Shown here in pieces: positions 35,482-44,164 of a stretch of 64,000 nucleotides of DNA (its first letter is position 1; each line of letters opens with the position of its first letter). The stretch comes from Clostridioides difficile. GTDB lineage: Bacteria; Bacillota; Clostridia; Peptostreptococcales; Peptostreptococcaceae. Made by a program: the position numbers and the translations under genes. The notes beneath the pieces were generated by a model. It was given only the letters and a program-made list of their open reading frames with translations, searched no databases and was not told where the DNA came from. The stretch is from contig NZ_JRHN01000031.1 of the NCBI RefSeq assembly GCF_001299635.1, positions 372,001 to 436,000 on the forward strand, in the 5' to 3' direction.

Positions 35482-35604
35482 TTAATTATATTGATAATGT
35501 TAAATTATTATATAATTAAAAAGTTTTTGGGTTTTTAAGGCAGATTATGTAGTAATATAATAGTAGGTGTATATAAATAATTTTATTGTAAGGAGAAGTA
35601 TGGG

Positions 35605-37068
35605 ATGAGTAATGTGAACAAAAAGCTAGTTATAGCCATTGGTGCTGTAGCATTAGTAGTCATAATTTTTATAGGCATAATGTGTGTGCAATTTAATGGG
35701 GAGAAAATAGCAAAAAACACATATGTTAATGGAGTAAACATTGGCAAATTGACTAAAGCACAAGCAAAACAGGAATTAAGTAAAAAATACAAATTAGAAA
35801 ATGTTGAGTTTATCTACAATGATAAAAACTGGAAAGTTAAAAGTAAAGATTTAAATTTATCTGCAGATTTGGATAAAACAGTAGAAAATGCATATAATTT
35901 AAATAGAAAGAATGGTTTCTTTGGAAATCTATCAAAAACTATTTCAGCAAATTTTGGAAAGAAAAACAACTTAGTAGTAGTGACAAATTATGATAAAAAT
36001 AAGCTAAAATCAGAAATGGAAAAGATAGCTAAAGAAATAGATGTAGAGGTAAAAGATGCAACACTTGATATAAGTGGTGAAAAAGTAAAAGTTGTACCAG
36101 ACTCTGATGGTCTTAAAATGGATATTTCTAAGAGTATGGAGAATTTTGAGAATCAAACTAAAAAAGGAAATTATAAGAATAAGTTAGTAGTAAAAGCTAC
36201 TCCAGCAAAGATAAAAAAAGAGCAACTTGCTAATATAGACACAAATTTAGGCAAGTATTCAACAACATTTAAAACTTCTCAAGTAAATAGAAGTATAAAC
36301 ATAAAATTAGCAACAGATAATATAAGTAATGTATTACTTATGCCAGGAGAAACTTTTTCATTTAACAAGCATACAGGTAAAAGAAGTAAAGAAAATGGAT
36401 ATAAAAGTGCACCTGTAATAATGGAAGGTGAGATGGAAGAAGACTATGGTGGAGGAGTTTGTCAAGTTTCGTCAACACTATATAATTCTGTGTTATATGC
36501 AGGATTAGAAATTGTTAATGTAAAAAATCATACAATACCATCAAGTTATGTTCCAAAAGGAAGAGATGCAACTGTTGCAGATAGTGGAATAGATTTCTTA
36601 TTTAAAAATAATCTAAAGCATCCAGTTTACATAAAAAATTACGTTTCAGGGAATCAAATTGTTTGCAATATATATGGAAGTGCAGAAGACAAACAAAATA
36701 TAACAATATCAACAAAATTAGATGGTGTTTCACAAACTACAATGAAAAGAGTTAATGATTCTACAATGCCTAAAGGCAAAGAAAAAGTGGAAAAGAGCGG
36801 AAGAAATGCATATTCTGTATCAACATATAGAACATTTAATGATGCTAATGGTAAGAAAATTAAAACTGAAAAAATAGCTAATTCATATTATCCTAAGAAG
36901 GAAGGTATTATATTAGTTGGAACTATGGAACCAAAACCAGAAGAAAAGCCAAAGACAGATGAAAATAAAAACAATCAAAATTCAAATAATCAAAATAATC
37001 AACAAAAACCAGAAACACCACCAACTGATAATAAGCCTAATGAGACACAACCACAACCGCAAGCTTAA
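35605..37068 (+). CDS. VanW-family cell-wall protein with peptidoglycan-binding-like domains
   Basis: The 487-residue protein has an N-terminal anchor (residues 7-27), two PG_binding_4-type segments (about 35-215), and the VanW domain (about 225-370) with MPGETFSFNKHTGKR, GGGVCQVSSTLYN and NHTIPSSYVPKGRDATV. A low-complexity tail rich in Asn, Gln, Pro and Thr (about 440-487) follows, likely exposed or wall-spanning. VanW was first seen in vanB-type vancomycin clusters but its biochemical role is unproven; this stand-alone protein does not by itself indicate resistance. AAGGAG precedes the ATG. Confidence 0.88.
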   Translation: MSNVNKKLVIAIGAVALVVIIFIGIMCVQFNGEKIAKNTYVNGVNIGKLTKAQAKQELSKKYKLENVEFIYNDKNWKVKSKDLNLSADLDKTVENAYNLNRKNGFFGNLSKTISANFGKKNNLVVVTNYDKNKLKSEMEKIAKEIDVEVKDATLDISGEKVKVVPDSDGLKMDISKSMENFENQTKKGNYKNKLVVKATPAKIKKEQLANIDTNLGKYSTTFKTSQVNRSINIKLATDNISNVLLMPGETFSFNKHTGKRSKENGYKSAPVIMEGEMEEDYGGGVCQVSSTLYNSVLYAGLEIVNVKNHTIPSSYVPKGRDATVADSGIDFLFKNNLKHPVYIKNYVSGNQIVCNIYGSAEDKQNITISTKLDGVSQTTMKRVNDSTMPKGKEKVEKSGRNAYSVSTYRTFNDANGKKIKTEKIANSYYPKKEGIILVGTMEPKPEEKPKTDENKNNQNSNNQNNQQKPETPPTDNKPNETQPQPQA

Positions 37069-37132
37069 AGTTCTCAAGAATAGGATTTATGTAGAGTATT
37101 AAAAAATATAAATCTAAATAGGAGGGATTACT

Positions 37133-37726
37133 TTGAATTTAAATAATATAACGAATTACGTTCAAAGTATTTGCGAGAATATTTCTAATGTGTTGGATGT
37201 AGATGTTACTTTAGTTACAAAAGATTTAACTAGGATAGCAGGGACAGGAATATTCAGAGGTAAAATAGGAGAGACAATCTCAGAGAAATCAGTATACTCT
37301 CTTGTTTTAAAAGATGGAAAATCCTATGTTATAAATAAGGAAATAGAAGAGAACTGTAATCAATGTGCAAATAGAGAAAATTGTAAAGAGTTAGCTGATA
37401 TATGTACTCCTGTTAAAATGGGAGAACATATACTTGGAATTTTGGGTATAGCTGCATTTAATGAAGAACAAAAGGAAAAAATACTTTCAAAAGACAAGGA
37501 GTTAACTGCTTTTATAAGAAGTATGTCTGACTTAATATCTTTTAAATTAGATGAATTATATAAACAAGAAGTTAAGACTATGGATGACCTTGAGAGGGAA
37601 GCTATAGAAAAAGCTATAAAAAAATATGGAAGTAACACAGAAGGTATGAAAAAGGTAGCTGAGGCTTTAAATATAGGTATAGCTACACTGTATAGAAAAG
37701 TAAAAAAATTCAACATTAAAAGTTAG
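37133..37726 (+). CDS. Sensor-Fis regulator lacking the AAA+ domain
   Basis: This 197-residue protein begins at a TTG six bases after AGGAGGG. Residues 1-145 form a GAF/PAS-like sensor with a cysteine cluster (CNQCANRENC, then another Cys in ADICTPV) that may bind a metal or react to redox state. The C-terminus (150-197) is a Fis-type helix-turn-helix (NTEGMKKVAEALNIGIATLYRKVKKF). The sensor resembles that of clostridial sigma-54 activators such as PrdR, but the AAA+ domain normally between the two parts is absent. It cannot drive sigma-54 opening and may instead block or recruit. Its targets are unknown. Confidence 0.7.
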   Translation: MNLNNITNYVQSICENISNVLDVDVTLVTKDLTRIAGTGIFRGKIGETISEKSVYSLVLKDGKSYVINKEIEENCNQCANRENCKELADICTPVKMGEHILGILGIAAFNEEQKEKILSKDKELTAFIRSMSDLISFKLDELYKQEVKTMDDLEREAIEKAIKKYGSNTEGMKKVAEALNIGIATLYRKVKKFNIKS

Positions 37727-37735
37727 TAATATTGG

Positions 37736-37778
37736 AAAAAGGTAACCTTTTCACAAGAAGAAGAGGATTACCTTTTTT
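37736..37778 (+). terminator. Hairpin terminator
   Basis: AAAAAGGTAACCTTTTC pairs imperfectly with the segment ending GATTACCTTTTTT just downstream of the regulator gene. Confidence 0.75.
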
Positions 37779-37870
37779 ATTATGAAGATAATGGCAAAAT
37801 ATGTATAGTTTTGACTTGACATATTAAATATGTTATCTTAAATATATATTTTAGAGTGGAGGTGAGTATT

Positions 37871-39253
37871 ATTTTAGTTAAAGATATAAAACAGGACATA
37901 GAAAACATGCCTAGAAAAATTTTAGATATATCTTTGATAGAAGATAATAAAAGTGATTTGACTTTTTTTAACATAGAAGAAGAAGATGGTGACGAGACAC
38001 TAAAAGCATTAAAGCAGAGCTATGTGACTACAAATTATAAAGAAGAGACACTATTGAACTTACAAGGAGCTTTAAATTCAAAGTCAGACACAACATCAAA
38101 GGAATTAAAATTAGAATCATACAAAAGATATAATAATGCACTGGATTTGGCATATAAGAACTATATAACTAGTGCTATTAATATGGTGAATAAAGCTTTA
38201 GAAATAAATCCTAAAGATATTGATATACTAAATCTTAGAGGTCTTTTAAAGCTATTAAAATGTGACTTTGCTAAGTCATTTGAGAGCTTTTATACAGCTT
38301 TATGTTATGAAAATAACCATATATCGAGAAAATATGTAAATCTAATTTCATCTGAAGATTTTAAAACATTTTTAGGAAGGTACAATCATTCTATAAGATT
38401 TATAAATGAAGAATTAAATTATGAGTCAATACATATTTTGGAGAATATAATTGAGGAAGAACCTGAACTAATAGAACCATATGTGATTTTATCTTTGTTG
38501 TATGATAAACTAGGCAATGTAAAAAAGAGAGAAGGATACTTAGATAAACTTAAAGAGTTAGATAAGGATAATCCAGTATTTGAAAAGAAAGAGGAAGAAA
38601 AAGAAGATACAAGTAAAAAAGAAGAAGTAAAAAAAGTTAAAAAGAAGAAAAATATTTTACCATATATTATAGTTGTTTGTGTTTTAGTAGGTATGGGTGT
38701 ATATTTGATTCAAAGTAAAAAGAGAATAGAAAATTTAAATAATCAAATAAGTAGTAAAGATGAAAAGCTAAATGAAACTGATAAAAAGCTGGGAGAAACA
38801 AGTGAAAAATTAGAAAAAACGAATAAAGAGTTAAGTGAGGCTAAAAATAAAGAACCAGAAAGAGAGATAACTGTAGCTGATGAGGAAGATTTATACTATC
38901 AAGCTCTAGATTTAAAGAAAAATAAAGAATATGAAAAAGCCATAGATAATTTTAAAAGTGTAGTTTCTTCTGGGAAAACTAAAAAATATATTTCTGAATC
39001 AATATATCAATTAGCCATAACAAATAAGCTATTAGGAAATAAAGATGAAGCTATAAAATATTATAAAAAATATATAAATACTTATACTAAACATGACCAG
39101 TATTATGATGATTCATATTATGAGTTAGGGATGCTTTATTATGATAATGGTGATTTAAAAAATGCACAACAAACCTTCTATAGTTTAAGAAGTGAAGTTC
39201 CAGACAGCATGTATAACAATTCAAAAATAAAAGAGATTTTAAGTGAAAAATAG
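37871..39253 (+). CDS. Membrane-anchored TPR protein, probable ATT start
   Basis: The protein is about 460 residues. The N-terminal half holds TPR units (around 95-230, KRYNNALDLAYKNYITSAIN, ALEINPKDIDILNLRGLL), then one transmembrane helix (about 265-285), a coiled coil of repeating KLxET (about 295-335), and a C-terminal YbgF/BamD-like TPR set (about 345-460). GGAGGTGA at 37858-37865 is an excellent ribosome site, but the only codons at proper distance are ATT at 37868 or 37871. In-frame GTGs at 37856 and 37862 overlap the site, and the first ATG (37907) is too far. An ATT start is inferred. TPRs on both sides of the membrane suggest a scaffold. Confidence 0.72.
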   Translation: MLVKDIKQDIENMPRKILDISLIEDNKSDLTFFNIEEEDGDETLKALKQSYVTTNYKEETLLNLQGALNSKSDTTSKELKLESYKRYNNALDLAYKNYITSAINMVNKALEINPKDIDILNLRGLLKLLKCDFAKSFESFYTALCYENNHISRKYVNLISSEDFKTFLGRYNHSIRFINEELNYESIHILENIIEEEPELIEPYVILSLLYDKLGNVKKREGYLDKLKELDKDNPVFEKKEEEKEDTSKKEEVKKVKKKKNILPYIIVVCVLVGMGVYLIQSKKRIENLNNQISSKDEKLNETDKKLGETSEKLEKTNKELSEAKNKEPEREITVADEEDLYYQALDLKKNKEYEKAIDNFKSVVSSGKTKKYISESIYQLAITNKLLGNKDEAIKYYKKYINTYTKHDQYYDDSYYELGMLYYDNGDLKNAQQTFYSLRSEVPDSMYNNSKIKEILSEK

Positions 39254-39321
39254 GTTTATATAGTTAAGTTTTTTGAAACAACCAAGTATGTATTTTATTA
39301 AATTAAAATAAAAATAAATTT

Positions 39322-39421
39322 AAAAGAGATTGTATCAAATTATAACTTTCTATTTGAAGAAAGATATTTGCTTGTTGAAAAAACTACAAATATGTGATTT
39401 GAAGCAATCTCTTTAGTTTTT
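39322..39421 (+). terminator. Hairpin terminator or attenuator before the lrgA-like gene
   Basis: AAAAGAGATTG at 39322 pairs with CAATCTCTTT near 39415, with an outer ATCAAAT/ATTTGA extension and an inner hairpin. A short T-run ends directly at the ribosome site of the next gene (TGGAGGTGG). It could simply end the TPR gene, or act as a leader attenuator. Confidence 0.6.
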
Positions 39422-39432
39422 GGAGGTGGAAA

Positions 39433-39804
39433 ATGAAAGTTTTCAATCAGTTAGTAATAATTTTATGTATATGGGTCATAGGAGAGTATATAAGTTCCTT
39501 TATACAGGGAATTATACTTATTCCTGGAAGTATAGTTGGGATGCTATTATTATTCTTGCTACTACAACTTAAGGTATTAGATTTGAGTAGTATAGAAAAT
39601 ATAAGTGGATTTTTCCTTGATAATATGGCTATATTCTTCATCCCAGCAGGTGTGTCACTTATAAAATCATTAGACCTGATAAAGGAAAATGTACTAGTGC
39701 TTTTATTAGTCATATGCTTAAGCACACTAATAGTAATGTATGCCACTGGAGTTATAGTGGAAAAAATGATAAAAAAGAAGGAAGAAGGACAAAAAGATGT
39801 ATAA
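39433..39804 (+). CDS. lrgA: LrgA/CidA-family holin-like membrane protein
   Basis: A 123-residue protein with four hydrophobic helices and the family pattern IPGSIVGMLLLFLLLQLKVL and MAIFFIPAGVSLI. CidA/LrgA proteins resemble phage holins and affect murein hydrolase activity and cell lysis; recent work in other Firmicutes links LrgAB to pyruvate uptake. GGAGG lies upstream of the ATG. It overlaps the lrgB-like gene by eight bases. No LytSR-type two-component pair is adjacent. Confidence 0.88.
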   Translation: MKVFNQLVIILCIWVIGEYISSFIQGIILIPGSIVGMLLLFLLLQLKVLDLSSIENISGFFLDNMAIFFIPAGVSLIKSLDLIKENVLVLLLVICLSTLIVMYATGVIVEKMIKKKEEGQKDV

Positions 39805-40486
39805 TGTATTACAAACGCCAGTGTTTGGTATAATAGTGACAATAGTATTTTTTAATTTAGGGAGATATATCCAACGAAAAACGAACAATCCTATATGTAA
39901 TCCCATGTTAATTGCAATCGTAGGAATAATAGTGTTTTTAAGCATAACTAAAATTCCTTATGAGAACTACAAGATAGGAGCAGATAGTATAAATTTCTTT
40001 CTAGGTCCTGTTACAGTAGTACTTGCAGTTCCACTTTATAAGCAATTTGAATTATTTAAAAAGCATATGGTTGAAATTATTGTAGGTATAGGTTGTGGTA
40101 TAGTAATTTCTTTTATATCTGTATTGATAATTGGTAAGATAGCTAATTCAGATGTAAGTATTATAAACTCTTTGATTCCAAAATCTATAACAACACCAAT
40201 GGGAATATCTTTAGCAAATTCCTTAAATGGTATAGAGTCAATAACAGTTGTGGCTATAATTTTTACAGGTATCTTTGGTGGAATGGTTGCTTCTACAGTA
40301 TTTAAACTTGGAAATATAAATCATCCAGTTGCTAAAGGAATTGCACTTGGAACGTCTGCACATGCTCTAGGGACTACGAAAGCTTTTGAACTTGGAGAAG
40401 TAGAAGGAGCTATGAGTGGTGTTTCTATTGGAGTATCTGGTACAATTACAGTAATATTAATTCCAATTATAATGAATTTTATATAA
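39797..40486 (+). CDS. lrgB: LrgB/CidB-family membrane protein
   Basis: The 229-residue protein has about seven membrane helices and the conserved LrgB core: FFLGPVTVVLAVPLYKQ, PKSITTPMGISLANSLNG and ALGTSAHALGTTKAFELGE. It partners with LrgA and the two genes are translationally overlapped. The likely role is control of autolysis or of small carboxylate transport. Confidence 0.9.
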   Translation: MYNVLQTPVFGIIVTIVFFNLGRYIQRKTNNPICNPMLIAIVGIIVFLSITKIPYENYKIGADSINFFLGPVTVVLAVPLYKQFELFKKHMVEIIVGIGCGIVISFISVLIIGKIANSDVSIINSLIPKSITTPMGISLANSLNGIESITVVAIIFTGIFGGMVASTVFKLGNINHPVAKGIALGTSAHALGTTKAFELGEVEGAMSGVSIGVSGTITVILIPIIMNFI

Positions 40487-41008
40487 AAATAAAATTAAAA
40501 TTAGTATTGTGGATACTTAAAACAAAATAAAATAAAAAAATTTTAAAATAAAAAGTGAATGAAAAAAATGCAAATAATGAAATAAAAAAATCATATACTG
40601 AAATTATGAAAACAAAAATTTCATTTAGCAATTAATTATGAACAGATAAATATTAAATTTGAATTTGCTAAGATAAGATAAATTACTGTAAAAATAGATA
40701 TTTAGAAAAGAATACTATAAATTTACTATATTGCAAGTCAAACAATAAATAGTATCATATTGTGCTAGAAGGATTTTTATTTAAAGCATAAATGAGATGA
40801 TTTGAACGTTTTTAAAGATTAAAATATAAAAAATTGCACTAGACATATATGAAAAAGATACTATAATAGATGATGTAATAGATGACAGTTCAAGAAATTA
40901 TATAAAAATTTATTTGAAATATTATCTATTACATCAGGAATAATATAATATATGTAAAGATAAGTTTTTAAAATTCTAAAGATTTAGAAAGATTGAAGGG
41001 AGAAAGAA
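40487..41008. other. Long intergenic region, 522 bases
   Basis: This is AT-rich with many A-runs and no open frame with a ribosome site. It contains a large stem-loop at 40871-40936 in what is probably the leader of the YitT-like gene. I see no riboswitch consensus. Confidence 0.5.
40871..40936 (+). promoter_or_regulatory. Stem-loop in the leader of the YitT-like gene
   Basis: TGATGTAATAGAT (40871-40883) is a perfect inverted repeat of ATCTATTACATCA (40924-40936). Inside, TTCAAG and TTTGAA can extend the pairing. No T-run follows, so it is not a standard terminator. It may be an RNA element or a protein-binding dyad. Confidence 0.45.
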
Positions 41009-41875
41009 ATGAGTGAAGTTAAGAATACCCTACAAAAACATCCAGTTTTAAGATATTCAACAATGTTATTTGGGATGTTGATGACATCTATAGGTATAAA
41101 TGGGTTCTTAAGACCAGCACATCTGCTTAGTGGAGGTGCTACAGGTATAGCAACATCTATAAACTATTTGACAAATATAAATGTGGGTCTATTAACATTT
41201 TTAATCAATATCCCAATATTTATTTTAGGGTTCATATACCTTGAAAAAGAGTTTTGTATTTCAAGTTTAGTAAATATGATTGTATTTTCATTATTATTAG
41301 GTGCGACTCAGGAAATAAGTCAGATTATACCTATACATGATATATTACTCCAAAGTGTATATGGTGGGATACTATCTGGTTTAGGTGTTGGGGTTGTATT
41401 TAGAACTAGGTCTTCCCAAGGTGGTACAGATATAATAGCTGCAATACTAAAAATTAAGAAGAACATAGAAATGAAAGATACTGCTTTAGCAATAAATGGA
41501 TTAATAGTACTTACAGGAAGTTTCTTATTTGGATTAGATTTAGCATTATATACTCTTATAGGTTTATTTCTAAATGCGTACTCAATGAGCTTCATTAAAG
41601 ATGCAATGAATTATCAAAAATCTGTTATGGTAATGTCAAATGAAGTCGATTTAATAGCAGAAGATATAATGAAGAGTTTAGTTAGGGGTGTAACTTTTTT
41701 AGATGCAGAAGGTGCATATACTCATCAAAAAAAGAAAATTATATATACAATAGTTTCATCAAATGAGATACCAAAGATAAAAGATATAGCTTTGAAGTAT
41801 GATAAAAAGGCTTTTATATCTGTAAATGATGTCACAGAGGTAAAAGGAAGAGGATTTAAAGCAAAAGATTTATAG
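41009..41875 (+). CDS. YitT-family membrane protein (DUF161/DUF2179)
   Basis: This 288-residue protein has five to six membrane helices (YitT_membrane domain, about 15-200; GGATGIATSINYLT, RTRSSQGGTDIIAAIL) and a soluble C-terminal DUF2179 domain of about 80 residues (VTFLDAEGAYTHQKKKIIYTIV). The function is not established; members are widely present in Firmicutes, several per genome. GAAGGGAG precedes the ATG. It is monocistronic with its own terminator. Confidence 0.88.
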   Translation: MSEVKNTLQKHPVLRYSTMLFGMLMTSIGINGFLRPAHLLSGGATGIATSINYLTNINVGLLTFLINIPIFILGFIYLEKEFCISSLVNMIVFSLLLGATQEISQIIPIHDILLQSVYGGILSGLGVGVVFRTRSSQGGTDIIAAILKIKKNIEMKDTALAINGLIVLTGSFLFGLDLALYTLIGLFLNAYSMSFIKDAMNYQKSVMVMSNEVDLIAEDIMKSLVRGVTFLDAEGAYTHQKKKIIYTIVSSNEIPKIKDIALKYDKKAFISVNDVTEVKGRGFKAKDL

Positions 41876-41885
41876 AGAATTTTAT

Positions 41886-41931
41886 AGGCTGAGAGCTATA
41901 ATATATAAATTTATATTATGGCTCTCAGCCT
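41886..41931 (+). terminator. Strong hairpin terminator
   Basis: AGGCTGAGAGC and the following AT stem pair with GCTCTCAGCCT around a small loop, just downstream of the YitT-like gene. Confidence 0.85.
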
Positions 41932-42116
41932 ATTTAAATTTAATAGGTGGAAGATAAAGATTTTATTAATGATTTGTGTATCACTTTAAAAGATGCTATT
42001 TTAAAATTAAAATTGAAAAAATTACTTAATGTGTAGAAAACATGACCACTATTAGGATATAATAAATTTAATGGATTTAGTAAAATATCTAGTAATAACG
42101 TTGGAGGAATGGCATT

Positions 42117-42926
42117 ATGAATTTATCTAAAGAATATGTTAATTTGTATGATAATTATTTGAAATATATAAATGAAGTAAATAAAGAGATTAAAAGTATA
42201 AAGAACATGAAAAAACGTGTTTTAAAAAAGGGAGATTTTGCTCCAGAAAATGAAGTATTAGAATTAGAAGGAAAAACAATTCGTGATATAGATGAAGTAG
42301 ATACAAAAAAACCAAAAAACAAAATATATAAATTTTCAAATGGGGATGTATATGTAGGTAAGTTTTTAGAGGGAAAGATGGAAGGTCAAGGCTCTTATAC
42401 TTTTTTTGTAGATGAAGGAACAGAAATGGAGTACATAGGAGAGTTTAAACAAGATAAAAAAAATGGAAAAGGAAGTTTTGTATTTTCAAATGGAAATGAA
42501 TATATAGGTAATTTTGAAGAAGATACAATGAATGGTATTGGAAATATGCTCTATAATAGTAAAGATGAGTATATTGGAACTTGGAAAAATGGTAAGAAGG
42601 ATGGGAAAGGTATTTACAAGTGGAGTGATGGATGTATATATGCAGGTGAATTTAAAGGTGGAAAGATGGAAGGGTATGGTATTTGTTACAATAGTGAAGG
42701 CGAAATACTTTATGAAGGAGAATGGAAGAACAATTTGATTCATGGTAAAGGGACTTATATATGGGAAAAAGGCAAGAAATATGTAGGTGAATTTATGCAT
42801 GGAAAAAAACATGGGCAAGGAACTTTTTATCTAAATAATGAATTGGTTTATGAAGGGACTTGGAAATTTGATAAACCATCCATTTTTGATAGAACATTAG
42901 ATGAAATATTTTCTTTAAGACTGTAG
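42117..42926 (+). CDS. MORN-repeat protein
   Basis: The 269-residue protein has a helical N-terminus (about 1-70), then eight MORN repeats of about 23 residues. Typical starts are YVGKFLEGKMEGQG, YIGEFKQDKKNGKG, YIGTWKNGKKDGKG, YEGEWKNNLIHGKG and YVGEFMHGKKHGQG. No signal peptide or membrane helix is seen, so it is probably cytosolic. MORN repeats form elongated beta-hairpin arrays that bind proteins or lipids; in bacteria their roles are mostly unknown. GGAGG precedes the ATG. No linked partner gene is evident. Confidence 0.9.
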   Translation: MNLSKEYVNLYDNYLKYINEVNKEIKSIKNMKKRVLKKGDFAPENEVLELEGKTIRDIDEVDTKKPKNKIYKFSNGDVYVGKFLEGKMEGQGSYTFFVDEGTEMEYIGEFKQDKKNGKGSFVFSNGNEYIGNFEEDTMNGIGNMLYNSKDEYIGTWKNGKKDGKGIYKWSDGCIYAGEFKGGKMEGYGICYNSEGEILYEGEWKNNLIHGKGTYIWEKGKKYVGEFMHGKKHGQGTFYLNNELVYEGTWKFDKPSIFDRTLDEIFSLRL

Positions 42927-42956
42927 CTTTATCTATTAGTAGGTAAAGCTTTTTTA
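42924..42956 (+). terminator. Hairpin terminator overlapping the MORN gene stop
   Basis: AGCTTTA pairs with TAAAGCT and is followed by six Ts. The stop codon of the MORN gene abuts the 5' arm. Confidence 0.75.
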
Positions 42957-43072
42957 TAATACTTAGTAAATTTGAATAGGTATGAATGTTATTTATTAGT
43001 ATATATTATCATTATTAGTATACTAAATGAATATTAAAAAATTTTAATTCGATTTTATGAAGGAGGGATATA

Positions 43073-44137
43073 TTGAAGAAATTAATTGCATTAGTGTTAG
43101 TAATACTTATTGTTTTATTTTATAGTCCTGAATTGTTAGAGGAAGTATATGATTTAAAAGAAAAAATTTCTCAAAGTGAAATATGGAATGAATTTTTAGA
43201 CAAGATAAATGTAGGTGACAATTCAAAAAAAGATAAGAAAGAAAAAAATCAAAATTTACAATTGAATAATACTGAAAATGAAAATCTAGATGAATCAGAT
43301 ATAAAGAGTTTTGAAAAAATAAGTCTGGGAGACAATTTAAATCAAGTATTATCAAGTATTGGGAAACCTGGAAGAATTGATACTAGTGAGTATGGCTTTG
43401 ATTGGTATGTATATAATCAATATGGAAAAGAATTTGCAATGGTTGGTGTTGAAAATAATGAGGTAGTAGCACTTTACAGTAATTCTATGAATTCATGTGA
43501 AAACCAAGATATAAAAATAAATCAAGATAGGCAAACAGTGAGAACTAAGATTACACCATTAAAATATAAGAGAAAAGGAAATACTAGATATATAATAAAC
43601 TCAGAAAATCAATATGATATAATAAGTAAAGAAGGCAAGTATATTACAATTTTCTACGATATTCATGAAAAAAATAGAGTTTGTTCATATTTAATAATTG
43701 ATAAAAGTACTGAAGATGAGTTTAAAGAATTATATCCAGATGATAGAGAAGAGCTTAAAAAATGTTTTGAACTAGAAGTTATAGACCTTGTAAATAGTGT
43801 TAGGAATCAAAGAGGATTAAATTCACTAATATACAGTGAACAAGCTACTTTGAGTTCAAGAAAGCATAGTGAAGATATGAGAGATAATAATTTTTTTGAC
43901 CATATAAATAAAAATAATGAAACTCCATTTGATAGAATGAAAAGGGAGGGAATCGTATATACTTCGGCTGGGGAAAACATAGCAGCGGGGCAAATTAACG
44001 CAATATATGCACATGAAGCTTGGATGAATTCTGAAGGACATAGAAAAAATATTTTGGGGAATTATAATAATATTGGAGTTGGAGTAATATTTGGAGGAAG
44101 CTATAAAACATATTACACTCAAAATTTTTATAAATAA
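43073..44137 (+). CDS. Extracellular CAP-domain (SCP/PR-1-like) protein
   Basis: The protein is 354 residues from a TTG preceded by AAGGAGGG. An N-terminal signal or anchor (residues 2-18) is followed by a polar linker, then a CAP-associated N domain (about 85-215, SLGDNLNQVLSSIGKPGRID) and a C-terminal CAP domain (about 230-354: VNSVRNQRGLNSL, SSRKHSEDMRDNNFFDHIN, GENIAAG, GHRKNIL). This matches YlbC-like proteins. CAP domains in bacteria are secreted and of uncertain activity. A polysaccharide deacetylase gene starts 27 bases downstream, so both may be co-expressed. Confidence 0.88.
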   Translation: MKKLIALVLVILIVLFYSPELLEEVYDLKEKISQSEIWNEFLDKINVGDNSKKDKKEKNQNLQLNNTENENLDESDIKSFEKISLGDNLNQVLSSIGKPGRIDTSEYGFDWYVYNQYGKEFAMVGVENNEVVALYSNSMNSCENQDIKINQDRQTVRTKITPLKYKRKGNTRYIINSENQYDIISKEGKYITIFYDIHEKNRVCSYLIIDKSTEDEFKELYPDDREELKKCFELEVIDLVNSVRNQRGLNSLIYSEQATLSSRKHSEDMRDNNFFDHINKNNETPFDRMKREGIVYTSAGENIAAGQINAIYAHEAWMNSEGHRKNILGNYNNIGVGVIFGGSYKTYYTQNFYK

Positions 44138-44164
44138 CTAAAATGTTTGAAAGGAAGTTTAAAA

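Noticed and set aside
35605-37068. Vancomycin-resistance function for the VanW protein
   Set aside because: No vanH, vanA/B ligase, vanX or vanRS genes are present. VanW-domain proteins are common in clostridia without resistance.
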